From assembly GCA_032768795.1 (NCBI GenBank), contig CP136496.1, positions 682,001-746,000 on the forward strand: DNA of 64,000 nt. The letters are read 5' to 3'. Source of the DNA: Tremella fuciformis. Lineage: Eukaryota > Basidiomycota > Tremellomycetes > Tremellales > Tremellaceae. Positions 10,594-22,171 of the stretch are shown in pieces (positions within the stretch are counted from its first letter, which is position 1; the number at the start of each line of letters is the position of its first letter). Both the position numbers and the translations under genes were made by a program. The notes under the pieces were generated by a model. That model did no database searches. It was not told where the DNA came from and saw only the letters and a list, made by a program, of their open reading frames with translations.

Positions 10594-12540
10594 ATGACGA
10601 CTCCGGTCTCACCGACGTCGCCGACGAACGAGCACATTAGACTGTCGCCGGTCACCACTCGTGCCAGCCATCACATTCGCGCACACCGCGACCGTCGCCC
10701 AACCCTCGATGACCCGAGACCGAGCAACATCGGTCGCACGCTGTCGCGAAGCAGCACTCGCACCGGTCCTCCCGATCTATCGTTCCCCTACCTGACCACC
10801 GACACTTCCCGGGATGGCGTGCCGAACGAGTATCGCACGGAGAACCGGGAGGGTTACATCAATGTCGACGATCCTAGCGTCGCTCTTTACCCCATCGTCT
10901 CCCACACTCCCACGGTCCGATCGGCACATCCTCAGCAGGACAAGGAGAAGGGTCCGCTAGGAGGCAAGAAGCTTGTCACTTGGAAAGAGGGGGATCCGGC
11001 GAACCCGAGGAATTGGAGTGACCTGTATCGGTGGTGTGAGTCGCCCTCAGCGGTATCACAACGGCATCGCTCATTCCAGACATCACCGCCGTCGTGGCTA
11101 TCTCCGTTATTCAGGTTGCACTGTCGTCCGCCATCGTCACCGGTGACTTCAAGGATCAAGAGGTCTACTTCGGTGTCTCCTCAGAAGTCATCGCCCTTAC
11201 TGTCTCATTGACGGTTTGTGGGTTTGGGTGGGTGGACATCTAGATAGCACCGTACCTGGCTGACTCTTACAGTACCGGTCCTCTCCTTTGGTCTCCCCTC
11301 TCCGAGCTCCTGGGTCGACGATTCCTCTGGGCGTTCCCCACCCTCGTCTACATCATCTTCAACATTCCTTGCGCCCTGGCTCCAAACATCGGCTGCCTCC
11401 TTGTCTCTCGATTCCTCTGCGGCTTTTTCGGCTCGGCTCCCCTCACCCTTGCCGGCGGTACCATCGCCGATGTCTGGGGTCCAGAAGAGCGAGGATTTGC
11501 CATCGCCATCTTTGCCGCCGCACCATACACTGGTCCAGTCATCGGTCCCCTCATTGGCGGCTTCATCGGCAAATATGCTGGATGGAGGTGGCTTTACTGG
11601 GTGAACATGATTTCCGCTGGCGTCGTGTAAGTCGCGATTCTCGTGAAGAAGTCAGATGAGCTGACCCACAGGTGGGCATTCAGTCTCACGATCCCCGAAA
11701 CCTTCGCTCCGGCCCTTCTGAAGAAGCGTGCCAAGGCGATGCGAGCCGAGACCGGCGACGATTCGTTCGTGACTCAGCAAGAAGTCCTCCGCCGACCTCT
11801 GAGCGAGATCATTGTGGAAACCCTCATTAGACCTTTCGGTAAGTTACCCCTCGTCCACCACACAGGACATTGCTAATCGAGCAGAAATGCTCGCAACCGA
11901 ACCCATTCTTCTCCTCATGTCGCTCTACATCTCCCTCGTCTACGGCTTGCTCTACGCATTCTTCTTCTCCTTCCCCGTCGTCTTTGGTGATGACTACGGA
12001 TGGGACGACGCAAAGATCGGACTCACGTTCTGCTCCGTCCTGATCGGTGTCGCCCTTGCGCTTTTCGTCACGCCTCTTCTCGAAAAGACGTACACTCGGA
12101 AATCGCAAATTGGCACCGTGACCCCAGAGGACCGACTTCCGGGAATGCTCATCGGCGGGCCCTTCGTGCCCATCTCACTGTTCATCTTCGGCTGGACGTC
12201 CCCGCCTTATGTCCCTGCTGGCGGTGGCTCATGGGTCGGACCTACATCCGCCGGGATCCCCTTCGGCTTTGGCATGGTCCTCGTCTACTTTTCCGCCAAC
12301 GCGTACCTCATCGAGGCCTTCCCCGACTATGTAGCCAGTGCTCTGGCCGCCAAGACTGTCGTCCGAAGTGCAGCAGGCGCCGCCATGCCCCTGTTCATCA
12401 CCCAGATGTTCCACGGTCTCGGTAACGGCGGTGCGGCAAGTCTTTTGGCTGGCGTGGCGGTTATCATGGCCGCTGTACCATTTGCATTCCACAGATGGGG
12501 CTACCAGATCCGAGCACGATCGAAGCGTGCGGCTCTGTAG
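10594..12540 (+). CDS. MFS drug/polyamine-type transporter (DHA1 family)
   Basis: Five exons: 10594-11035, 11080-11227, 11273-11626, 11672-11838, 11885-12540; 588 aa, frame closes. A hydrophilic N-terminus of about 145 residues ends in the family signature DPANPRNWSDLYRW just before the first membrane segment. The core shows GPLLWSPLSELLGRR (motif A-like), PLTLAGGTIADVW, APYTGPVIGPLIGGF and GWRWLYWVNMI, all typical of the TPO/FLU1 branch of 12-TM drug:H+ antiporters. It probably sits in the plasma membrane; substrates cannot be predicted. It converges with the DAL5-like gene, 290 nt away. Confidence 0.9.
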
Positions 12541-12830
12541 TATGAACACTAAAATAGACGTAATAGAGCCATAGAATCTAGATGCATTGCGCTTTTGAGA
12601 GAGCACGCATTGAGGCCGCGGCTTCGGACTCGGGCCAACTTTATCCGACGATCGTCAGGGTCCCGGACGTCGGCATCCTTTACGTCCGGACCTCGGCCGC
12701 TTTAATTCCGAGTAACACGTGGAGAGCTCATGGGCATAGGTCCTGCATCGATCCACCGGTTCTCTACACTGGCTACCATGTACAGTCTAGCCTAACGCGC
12801 CCCCGCACTACATGCCTGCACAGTGTTGTC

Positions 12831-14788
12831 TCACATGACGTAGCGGAAAGCAGGGTGGTCCGAGCCGTCGTCGGTCGCGGTGATCTGCGCGGTGGGATCA
12901 GGTTTGCCGTACAAGACGTCCTTCTTGCGGTTCTGCCACTTGAGGTACATGACCCCCGTGAGGCAGAGGATGCAGTCGGCAAAGAGACCCCCGGCACAGA
13001 TGGAGTTGCCTTTGTGGTACAGCGGCGCGTCGTTGTAGATGTTACTCCCGAGAATGCTGCCCAGCTGGCCCGTGCTGCCGCTCAGCAACGCCTTACAGCG
13101 GACATGTTTGTGCAGACTTACACGAGGAAGATGACGAGCGAGGCGGCGCGCTTCGACTCGGACGACGCGTTGGTGGCGCACCACGAGAACCTGGTTGTCA
13201 GCTGCACATCTCTATTATCTGTAGAGGTGTACTTACATGAGGGGCTGGCCAACGTAGACGCCGATGACGGTGATGTATGCGGCAAAGTACCGCGCGCCCT
13301 TGGGGTGCGCAAACGCGATGACAATGTAGCCGACGCCGCCGACCAAGTTGGCAGCAGCGATAAAGTAGCCGCGGATCTGCTTGACGTCCGAGACGTGCGC
13401 GACGTAAACGGCAAGGATGAATGCGAGGATGTACGGCGGAGCAGAGAGGCCCTGGGCGTTGACAGACGTGAAGCCCATGTCCTTGATGATGGCAGTGAGG
13501 AAGACGCTCAGCCTGCGCCTGTCAGTATACATGATAGGTGCAGCTGAGGCGGGCTCACGAGTTGAAAGCGGCGCCGCCGAAGAAGTGGATGAGGGCGATC
13601 CACCATACCCACGGGTCCTTGGCGGCGATGAGGAAGTGGCCGAAGCGGAACCCCTTGCGGTCTTCGACGCGGATGTCGCGCTGGATACGCTCGAGGGCGA
13701 TCTCGTTTTGCCTCTGCGTGAGGAAGATGCACTTGTCCGGCGCGGACGGGAGGAAGACGAAGAGCAGGATGGCGGAGAGGAAAGTGGGCTTGGAGTCGTG
13801 AGCTCTCGTGTCTGCAGTGTGAGGGGTATACTGACCACCGACTCGACGAGGAACACGAGTTTCCAAGCGGGGAGAGCGGTCTTTGCTTGCACGAGTCCGT
13901 AAGCCATGGCACTTGCTGTCAGCATTGAATGTCACGATGAGGTGTCCATGCTTACCCCGCGAAGGCGTTGGCGATGCACGATGTGGCCTGGAAGACGGCC
14001 CAGCGGAAACCAAAGTCTTTCCTGGGGTATACCATCGTAAAGTAGAACGCAATGGCTGGGCCACCGCCGGCCTCAAGAGCAGCAATGAGCACACGCTTCC
14101 GTCAGCAAGTTTGCAAGTTAGAAAAATTTTAGACTCACACATGCCATCATACCGCCGTACGAGCTGGTCACGCCCTGGAGGCAGGATACGAGACCCCACG
14201 CGGTGACGATGAACGTGAGGAAGTAGCGCGGCGGGAAGTACTTGAGCAGCATGAACTCCCATTGCATCACTGTGCGGGTCAGCGCGCACGGTCAGCATGT
14301 CAGTCATCACCGTACGAGTGTAGACGATGTAGAAGACGGTCAAGAGCAAGCTGCCATATCAGTCTTCGGAGGTTTCTTTCTTGTGCTAGACTGACTTGTA
14401 TTGCTTCTTGCTCAGGCCCAGGTCCTTTGTCATGCCCGCGCTAGAGATCAGCATTGACCCCTTCGACCACCAAATTTTTATCTCAGAATCTGGTGGTCTT
14501 GCAAGAAGAAACTCACGTATTTGCATTGCCAATGTTGGCCTTGTCGAGGTAGGCGCACAAGTTCATGAGACACAAGATGGGCAGCAGGACCAAGTCCATC
14601 TTGAGGCGCACTGCAACTCAGCGCGAGAAAGGACCCTATCTGGGGCTGGACTCACCACGGCGCTCCTCTTCTTCAGTGTAGGAGGGCGGGCCGAGGCCGT
14701 CGACACCTGGCTTGACAGCATCCTCGACAAAACCGTCTTGGATCTTGTCCTCGACGTCTGGGACAACGGGAGCGATGGCTTCAGTCAT
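12831..14788 (-). CDS. Allantoate permease-like MFS transporter (DAL5/ACS family) with an apparent frameshift
   Basis: Eleven exons: 14656-14788, 14517-14610, 14396-14440, 14316-14350, 14139-14269, 13956-14096, 13836-13911, 13559-13788, 13237-13512, 13122-13190, 12831-13074. The exons sum to 1474 nt, one more than a multiple of three. The break is in exon 6, where a run of four T (minus strand, 14039-14042) separates LEAGGGPAIAFYF from TMVYPRKDFGFR; one T fewer restores the conserved ACS-family frame and a 490-aa product. No intron resolves it. Family signs include MDLVLLPILCLMNLCAYLDKAN, LMQWEF and LGSNIYNDAPLYHKGN. The substrate is probably a small organic anion. It may be a young pseudogene or a sequence error. 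Divergent from the aldolase gene. Confidence 0.82.
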
Positions 14789-15200
14789 CGCGAAGCAGAG
14801 ATGAAGAGTCAAAGGAGGGGCAAGTGTCGGCCAACCCCCTTAACCCCCGTCTTATACAGCAGAGCACGGCCGAGTGGCATGCGTGCAAAGAATTGTGGAT
14901 TCCAGAACACTTCCAGGGTCCCCGCGGGGCGTCAAAGCCGGTCCAAGGAGTGGGCGTGAGCGGGGTTGATTGCCGCTCGCGCTAGAGGCAGCACCTCGCG
15001 GAGTTTTGGGAAAGGGTCGATCCGCCACATCGGCAAAGATGCCGCACGGGGACCGCCACCGAGACCGGCCAGAACCCGTTCATGCTTCCTGATGCATGGT
15101 GCATGCTGCCTGATAAACCGCAGTGGGCAGAGGCGAGCATGCAGCACTTGACCCGACGCAAACGACAGCAGCCACAAGACAGACCAGAGACACATACATC
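14789..15200. promoter_or_regulatory. Divergent promoter, DAL5-like permease and aldolase
   Basis: A 412-nt shared upstream region. It holds a perfect 10-bp palindrome CCCCGCGGGG at 14930-14939. The same palindrome recurs upstream of the regulator gene at 16275-16284. It is close to the NirA-type site CTCCGHGG, so it is a candidate operator for the local Zn2Cys6 regulator. This is inference only. Confidence 0.4.
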
Positions 15201-16233
15201 ATGACCGTAGCAGATGGACTCGCCCTCGCCCGACAGGCCGTCGTGCCCAACCGCCTCAAGCGCGCCGTCCTCAAGGGCCAGCTGGCCCACTCGTTCTCCA
15301 TCAAACTGATCGCCAACGTCGAGGTCGCCCACTATGCCGCCGCCGCCGGCTACGACGCCATCCTCATCGACCTCGAGCACTCGAGCTTCGGGCTCGAGAC
15401 ATGCAACCAGCTGTCCGTCCACGCCATGGCCACCGGGTGAGTGTCCCCTTTCCCTTGCCGAAAGGAGCGGCCTCGCTGACGGCCAGCGTCACCCCCATCG
15501 TCCGTGTGCCTGCCAACACCTCGGACTGGATCTCGCGCGCACTGGACGGCGGTGCCCAGGCCATCATTGTGCCTCACGTCAACTCGCCCGAAGAAGCCGC
15601 CAACGTCGTCAAGTACGCTCGCTTCGCACCAGAGGGCGAGCGCTCGGCGACCAGCGGCATGCCGATCCTTCGCTACGCCTCTGTCCCTGCAAAGCACGCC
15701 AACGTCGTCGCCAACGAGGAGACCGTGGTCATTTGCATGATCGAGACCGAGCGTGCGCTCGCTGACGCCGAGTGGGCCCCTCTGTCATAGGGCTCTCGGA
15801 AGGATGCTGATCACGCAGTGCCATTGCCGCCGTACCAGGTGTCGACATCATCCTTATTGGCAGCTCTGACCTGACATCCGAGTGAGCCTGCCCGCCGGGC
15901 AGTAGATTCCGCTGACAGGCAGCATGGGTATCCCGGGCGACTACGACAACCCGAGGTTGGCCGACGCCTATGCCAAAGTCTCATCAGCATGCGCCAAGGC
16001 ATCTGTAAATGGCCGTGTCGTCACGCTCGGCATTGGTGGTCTCAAGTGAGTCTCGTGAACGTACAAAATTCACTCGACTGACCCATAGCGGCCGACCCGA
16101 CCTCATCGAGAAATTCGCCAGCAAGCACTCGAACGCTAGGTATGCCATGTCAGGCGCCGACAACGCCATGCTTCTGGCCACCATGAAGGCCGGCGCAAAG
16201 GCGTGCCAGGCGATGACTGCCAAGCTGCAGTAG
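15201..16233 (+). CDS. HpcH/HpaI-family aldolase
   Basis: Five exons: 15201-15436, 15487-15771, 15819-15881, 15923-16045, 16089-16233; 283 aa. The fold is the HpcH/HpaI class II pyruvate aldolase/citrate lyase beta type. Seen: AGYDAILIDLEHSSFG, VRVPANTSDWISRALDGGAQAIIVPHVNS, the metal-binding Glu in CMIETERAL and the metal-binding Asp in IGSSDLTSD, then GGLNGRPDL near the end. Enzymes of this family cleave 2-keto-3-deoxy or 4-hydroxy-2-oxo acids to pyruvate plus an aldehyde; the actual substrate is unknown. It shares a promoter with a DAL5-like permease and lies just upstream of a Zn2Cys6 regulator, which suggests a role in using an imported acid. Donor of intron 2 is GTGGGC. Confidence 0.9.
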
Positions 16234-16274
16234 ACCCATTTGTAGTCCATCATGCATGTCATGCACGAGGTGGA

Positions 16275-16284
16275 CCCCGCGGGG
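16275..16284. promoter_or_regulatory. CCCCGCGGGG palindrome upstream of the Zn2Cys6 gene
   Basis: A perfect 10-bp palindrome within the 276-nt gap between the aldolase stop and the regulator start. It is identical to the one at 14930-14939. It contains the inverted CCG/CGG triplets that Zn2Cys6 proteins bind. Candidate autoregulatory or cluster operator, unproven. Confidence 0.35.
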
Positions 16285-16509
16285 GCACCGTAGCGCCCCT
16301 TTGCATGCAGTCGCGGGGCCAGAAGGGGTGTGTAAATGAGCCATGCATGTGACCTGTGACCAGTGAATGAGAGAGCTCAGCTATTTTGGCTGGGCCGGGT
16401 TTCGGACCGTGCCGACCCCATGCCCATCTGTCTGTCTGTGCAGATCCCCGTCCCTCCATTCGAAACACACGTCCCTTTCCATCTCATCGCTAGTATATTC
16501 ATCGCCAAG

Positions 16510-19500
16510 ATGATGCCTATCGGCCCGAGTCCAGCGCAATCGAAAGGAGAGTCACCTCCTATCAGAGTCCGGCACGACTCTACATCTACGACCGCCGCCG
16601 CTACCGAGGTCGAGGGGTCCTTGAGACCGTCGAGGTATGGCGCTTCGTGTGTAGGGTGTAGGCGGCGAAAGCAAAAGTGCGATGCTCAGGTGCCTTCATG
16701 CTCTCGCTGTATCAAGCTGAAGGAGGAGTGTGTATACGAGAGGTGAGGAGCGGCCGTCTCAAGCATTGCCAGGCGGGCTGAAGGAGTAGCGGCGGGCGTA
16801 GTCAGCTGACAGCCCCCCTCGCGCCGCTGCTGGTCAAGACGTACCAGTTCCTCCAGGAAATCGTCTCTGAAGACCTCGATGAACCAGCTTCCTCGCTTCG
16901 CAATCGTGTACGAGATTATCTCGACTCGAGTCCCTTACCTGCATTCGTCAATACCCCAGATAGAGGTCGAGCTGAGACACCGAGACAAGGAGAAGGATCG
17001 CTCGAACACTTAGGAGAAGAGGTGACGCACACCGAGGTGGATGAGTTGGTCATGCATATGTCACTGGCAGACGATGGAGAGGTGAGAGCTGTCACCTTGC
17101 TTGCTTTCGAGACCCGGCAAAGAGCTCACAGTCAGAACGATCACTACGGCATGACCTCCCTGTTCTGGCGTCCGCCTTCGGCCAACATCATTGAGCGGAT
17201 GCAACAGCGTGTGTCTGAGTCAAATAGCGACCAGAGGGGCCTCAAGGGCACTCTGAATGAGGACATCAAGGCCCTCTGGAGCGAACGAGACCGGAATACG
17301 TGGGAGGTGTGGGCAACGGACGAGCGCGGAGTCGCGGTCGAGGAGGATGCGGATTTCCTCAAAGCAAATGCCATTCATATGAATGGATGGGAAAGCTGTG
17401 CGGCTGCTTCTGGCTTGGTGGACCTGGGCTGATTACCAGTGGCATACCAGAAACTGGAGTATGAGGATCCTGCTACAGCCCAGACCATCATTCATCTCCT
17501 CAAGGTCTACTTTGCCTGGCGTAGGTGGCTTCTCAGGACCAAAAGGTCTAGCAGCTGACTCCTAAAGTGTATGGGCCCCACTGTATTGTCTATCGGCCAG
17601 TGTTCATTCGTGATATGGCCCTTACTGGACCATACTTCAGCCCATTCCTGCTCAATGCAATCTGCGCTCTCGCCAGTCTCTCGATAAGCATGACTTCGTT
17701 CGCGCTGATTGGCAGGCTTCTGTCTACGCCGACACCCACATTGGGCCCGTGGTGTCATCTCGTAATGGTGCTTTCACGCCTTCTCCAGGACAGGACTTCG
17801 TCTCGAACGCCAAACTTCTGCTATCTTCAGAAATGGAAGGGGTCAGTGTTACCAACTTTGGAGGCTCATTCTTGACCCATTGCAGCCTTCAAAGGTCTCC
17901 ACCATCCAGGGTTTACTCTTACTGGCGCAAAGGGAGTGTGTGGTGGGCAACCTTTCCCAAGGTTGGCTGTACACAGGGTGAGCCAAGTTCTACTCGGCCT
18001 CGCGCTAAAATAGAGCTGACGATCAGCATGGTTCACGCCATGATGCGGTTAGTGCTGCGAGACCGACACGCCCTGCAGCTGACTTTTGCAGAGATCTCGG
18101 CATCCATCTTGACTGCAGTCGCCTCCCTATCTTCGGATTTGGAAAATCTACTGTCGAGGACAGAGAGATCCGCCGTCGGCTCTTCTGGTCAACGTATACA
18201 TGGGACAAGGTCGTCAGCCTGTGTTTAGGTAGAACTCCGACTTTCAACGCTTGGCAGAATGTTTCACCCGGACCAATTGGCTAGTCATTACATTGATTGT
18301 CCTTGCGAAGCTGACAGGCAGTGGACGACACGGAGGACGATGACCAATGGCAGCCATATTTCCTCGACAAGGCCAACGAGATCCAGTACGACCCTCAACC
18401 AGCTTACATGACTCTGACTGCGCGACATTTCGCCAAGGTGAGTTTTGTCTTTCAGCAGGGTGGGTTCCTGACAATAAGTTGTGTGAGATCATGTGCAAGA
18501 TCGTCATGAGGCTCTACGATGGTCGACCGCAACGTGTACGGAACGCACCATTTGTCAAACGCATGCGCGAAAGGCTACTGTCGTGGTTCAACGAACTGCC
18601 TGACAAGATCAAGCTTCGAGCAGACTCGTTGCCAGCGCTCTGTCCCCCGCCGCACATCTTCACCATCAAGTGAGTGAGCCTCTTCGAGCCGTGCTCATCC
18701 CAGTGCTCTGTACCGCGCAGCTTGGATCTTGCTGTACCGTCTCTTCCTCCCAAACTCGATCCTTGTTCGGCTTCCGTCACAGGCCTCTCTATACCAAGAG
18801 GCGTCCACGACTTGCACCCACATGGCCGAAGAGCTTCATCAGCTATTCCAGCTGTACTTCAAGACGTTCCAGCTGAGAAACATGAACTTTATTCTCACCT
18901 GGTCCATGGCGAGTCGGACCAAAGTCGCTTGTACATAGGCTTACCCAGCAGTATTCGGCTGCGACGATCAATGCGATGGACTTTATGGCCGCTGATGAGT
19001 CTGTCAAGGTGGCGGCGAGCCCCCGCTTGGGACTCTCCTTGCATGTTCTGGAACGAGGCAGTGTGCAGAGTCCCGGTACGCTGCGAGTGAGTGATTGGCT
19101 CAATCTCCTTTCAGTATTGACTGATTGCAGTCCCTCCACATTGTCAAACAACGGCTGCTCAACCCGAGCAAGCGGCCTGAGAAACGAATCCTACAAGATC
19201 ACGACAACTCTCATGCGGATCTCGCACGAATCCGAATACCGCCTTTCCCCTCGCCTCTTGTGGAGCAGTACCCTGCCCCGCCCACAACAGAGTCTTTCTC
19301 GTCGTCTGCACCGCTTGACATGACTTTCAGTCAGCCAGCGCTGTCGTCTGCCTCTGACCAGCCTTTCGACTTTTCCGCTATATTCTCGGACGACCGACAG
19401 CCAGTACATGTACCAGATCTCGTGCCCGACCAGAGAATGGATCTATTGCAGGGTATGATGGCCATACCCGCCACGGGGGCTCAGTATAATTTCCCAGAAT

Positions 19501-19538
19501 GGGGACCGGAATGGAGTACCGATTGGTGGAAGCCATAG
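16510..19538 (+). CDS. Zn2Cys6 transcription factor, NirA-like
   Basis: Fourteen exons: 16510-16742, 16802-17081, 17136-17397, 17440-17520, 17568-17671, 17716-17841, 17886-17977, 18027-18047, 18092-18279, 18322-18437, 18479-18669, 18704-18908, 18949-19086, 19131-19538; 814 aa, frame closes. The zinc cluster has Cys47, 50, 57, 64, 67 and 74 (C-x2-C-x6-C-x6-C-x2-C-x6-C). The fungal-specific middle region contains VYRPVFIRDMALTGPYFSP, GNLSQGWLYTG and DLGIHLDCSRL, resembling the NirA branch. Three introns need GC donors (17672, 18280, 18909); one exon is only 21 nt and one intron 34 nt. It is likely the regulator of the flanking metabolic genes. Exon boundaries around 17672 and 18670 are the least sure. 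Confidence 0.82.
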
Positions 19539-19580
19539 GTGTTGTATTGTATCAGATTTCATCGACTATGTACTTGCTTG

Positions 19581-20762
19581 CTACAGTATCGCTTGGGCGT
19601 TGGGCGGGCTAGCAATACCCCCCTCGATGTAGAGCGGCATGCTGGTGAGGAAGAAAGTCCAGCGCTGCAGCCTCTCACAAGCCGCAGCGAGCTCTCGTAG
19701 GTCGAACAGCTCGCCAATGGGCATGCCCCACCCGGCCAAGAATGCCTGGTGCAACTCCAGTCCCTTTGGCGAATGGCACTCGTACGCGGGGCTGCCGTCA
19801 GCTTTGCCACCTCCAAACCTTCCACCTGAGATGTCGACCCACTTGTCACATGCGACCGCGGCGAAGCCGTTCTCCCAGTGCCACTTGAGCGTGTCTTCCC
19901 CTTGGTTCACCCCGCACGTCTCCCGCCGTGCTCGGCCGGCCAGTTCTACCTTCTTCTCGTGTGTCAGAGCGGCTTCTGCCTCGGTGAACCCTGTGCGAAG
20001 CACGAGGATGTCGCCCGGGGCGAAAGACACCCCCTCGTCTTTCGCACATGCGTCCAGCAGCTGCACGCTGATCGGCGTCTCGGCGGAGAAGTACGACAGG
20101 GGAGGAAGAGAGTGCTTGGTGAGGTAGCGCGGGATGTCGAGCAGGTGGGCGCGGGACGTGATGGGTCGCTTGACAAAGTCTGCACAGTAAGGCTCGTACG
20201 AGGAGCAGAGGGTAACTGACTGTGTGTCCCGTTGCGCTTCACGTTGATGTCTTTCGCGTCGTCCATGGTCTGACCGCCGTAGAAACTGCCGTCAGTCGTG
20301 CTCGTTGTCGGGCAGCTTGGGCTCACCGGTACTCCCCGGGAGCGGGGTAGTCTTGGTAGGGATAGTGCCTGAAGCCGTCCCACTGCGTCGAGGCCTGTGT
20401 GTTGAAGGATACAAAGTCGTCGTTGCAGTGGTGGCGGTGGTTGCTGGCTGTCAGCTCCGTTTCCCCTCCACCATAGCTCGACGTACATCTGGTGCTTGAG
20501 ACATTCCCGGGCAGGATGCATCGAGTCCCGCGATAGCGGTAGGCTGCCCGTCAGCTTCCTCCCCTCCAACCGGAGAGCAAGCAAGTGCCCACTTGAGGTT
20601 GATGACCAGCCCCTCTTTGATGGCATCGCGACCGCGCTTGACAGCTTCGGGCGTGATGAGGTTGAGCCTGCCGAGCTCGTCGTCAGGCCCGTACAGGCCC
20701 CAGGCGTTCCATCGCGGACCAGGGCGTTGCAGCGGCAGCGCTTCGAATGGCGGCAGGGACAT
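19581..20762 (-). CDS. Cyclase-family hydrolase (kynurenine formamidase-like fold, PF04199 type)
   Basis: Five exons: 20593-20762, 20487-20543, 20327-20443, 20221-20285, 19581-20179; 335 aa, frame closes. The fungal branch of the cyclase family is recognised from WNAWGLYGPDDELGRLNL, INLNLPLSRD, FNTQASTQWDGFRHYPYQ, ITSRAHLLDI, GDILVLRTGF and ENGFAAVACD. Members are metal-dependent amidases or lactonases; the fungal proteins are mostly uncharacterised. It ends 42 nt from the convergent regulator and is divergent from the D-2-hydroxyacid dehydrogenase, which suggests co-regulation of the two. Substrate not predictable. Confidence 0.87.
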
Positions 20763-21126
20763 GGTGTGCTGTGTGTGCTACTTCGACCGTCGTCTCGCGT
20801 GCAGTGACAGTATGCCGACTTTGAGGCAACTATCCCGCACGAGCCCGGAAGCACGTCCCGGACGCCGGAAGCGCCAAGGTTGGCTCGGTGCTCCCCGAAC
20901 AACGCATCGGACTTGAACTCCGCTTGGCACCGTTATCTACCCGACGCCAGCTCAATCCCAGCAAAGCAGCCAGCACGGCAATGCGCGCCGCACACCGCTC
21001 GCCGCACGTCAGCATGCGCGGGCCATGCATAAGTGAGAGGCCGACGGGGGCCGCATGCGAGCATCAGCTTCCTGCCACTTGTACACATACCTGACTCGAC
21101 ACTTTGTTTAGCAAGCACAGCACACG
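20763..21126. promoter_or_regulatory. Divergent promoter, cyclase-family and hydroxyacid dehydrogenase genes
   Basis: A 364-nt region between two divergent metabolic genes, GC-rich with several CCG/CGG triplets (for example around 20858-20872). No coding signal is recognised. Likely a bidirectional promoter. Confidence 0.4.
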
Positions 21127-22171
21127 ATGTCGCCCGCAGCGGTTCCCGGCAAGCCTCGCGTCTTCTCGCTCTACCCCGTGCCCGACTCGGTCGTCGAGTA
21201 CGGCGCCAAGTACTTTGACTTCACCGTCCCGGGCGATGCGGGCTGGGAGAACTGGCGCGAGGAGGCCGAGGGGGTGATGGTGCGGTCGGACGTGATCACC
21301 GCCAAGGACGTCGCGCGATTCAACCCGGGCTTGAAGTTTGTCGCCAAGCACGGTGTGGGCATCGACCAGCTGGACGCAAAGGCGATCCGCGAGAAGGGTG
21401 CCATCATCATGAACACCGCAGGTGTCAACGTCAGTCTGCCCTCATATGTATGAAAGGGAAGCTGTGCTGATGTGCCAGGCTGGGGCAGTCGCCGAGCTCG
21501 CGCTCGCGCTCATGCTCACGCTCGCTCGTAATATCCCCCATATCGACCGCCGCATTCGTGCAGGCGAGACGGTGACCAAGGCCGAGGCGGGCGCAATCGG
21601 CATCCAGCTCACCGGCCGCACATTCGGTATCATCGGCGGCGGCAACATTGGCTACACGCTCGCCAAGATGCTCAGCGGCGCCTTCGACGCCAAGATCTAC
21701 CTCTACGACCCCGTCCTCTCCGAGGCACAGGCGCAGAAGTGGGCCGACCTCCTGCCGTCGTCCAAGCTCGTGCGCGTCGACTCGGTCGACGACATGATGC
21801 CGCACATCGATGTCCTCTCTCTCCACGTCCCCCTCCTCGACAGCACACGCGGCATCATTGGCGAGAAGCAGCTGCGCGCAATGCAGCCCCACGCGATCGT
21901 CGTCAACACCGCACGGGGTGGTGTCGTCGACGAGCTCGCCCTCCTCCAAGCCCTCAACGAGAAGTGGATCGCCGCAGCGGGCATTGACGCCTACGCGATC
22001 GAGCCGCCAACAACCGCCAACTACGCCGAGCTCATCGGCCACGACCGCGTCGTCTCCCTTCCTCACATTGGCGCCGCCTCGCTCGACGTCATCCGCATCA
22101 CCGCCATCGCAGTGATCGACCACCTGCGGGACGCCTTCGCCGGCAACCCGCGGGACGTTGTGCTCATCTAG
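21127..22171 (+). CDS. D-isomer-specific 2-hydroxyacid dehydrogenase (SerA-like)
   Basis: Two exons, 21127-21429 and 21479-22171; 331 aa. N-terminal substrate domain with KFVAKHGVGIDQLD, then an NAD-binding Rossmann domain with FGIIGGGNIGYTLAKM (Gly154, 156 and 159) and a catalytic domain with NTARGGVVDE (Arg) and PHIGAASLD (His). The length matches the family. The enzyme reduces a 2-oxo acid or oxidises a D-2-hydroxy acid with NAD(H). A true phosphoglycerate dehydrogenase would carry a C-terminal ACT domain, which is absent, so a catabolic hydroxyacid dehydrogenase is more likely. Its context with an aldolase, a cyclase-family hydrolase and two organic-anion permeases points to use of an imported acid. 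Confidence 0.92.

Noticed and set aside
13417..13902. 161-codon plus-strand frame rich in Glu/Asp
   Set aside because: It is antisense to exons 7-9 of the DAL5-like permease; its acidic composition mirrors that gene's codons.
17672..17715. A second frameshift, in the Zn2Cys6 regulator, between LLNAICAL and VYADTHIGP
   Set aside because: A 44-nt intron with donor GCCAGT, a CTGAT branch-like site and CAG acceptor restores the frame and gives a family-like ICALASVYAD join, so splicing is preferred to a frameshift.
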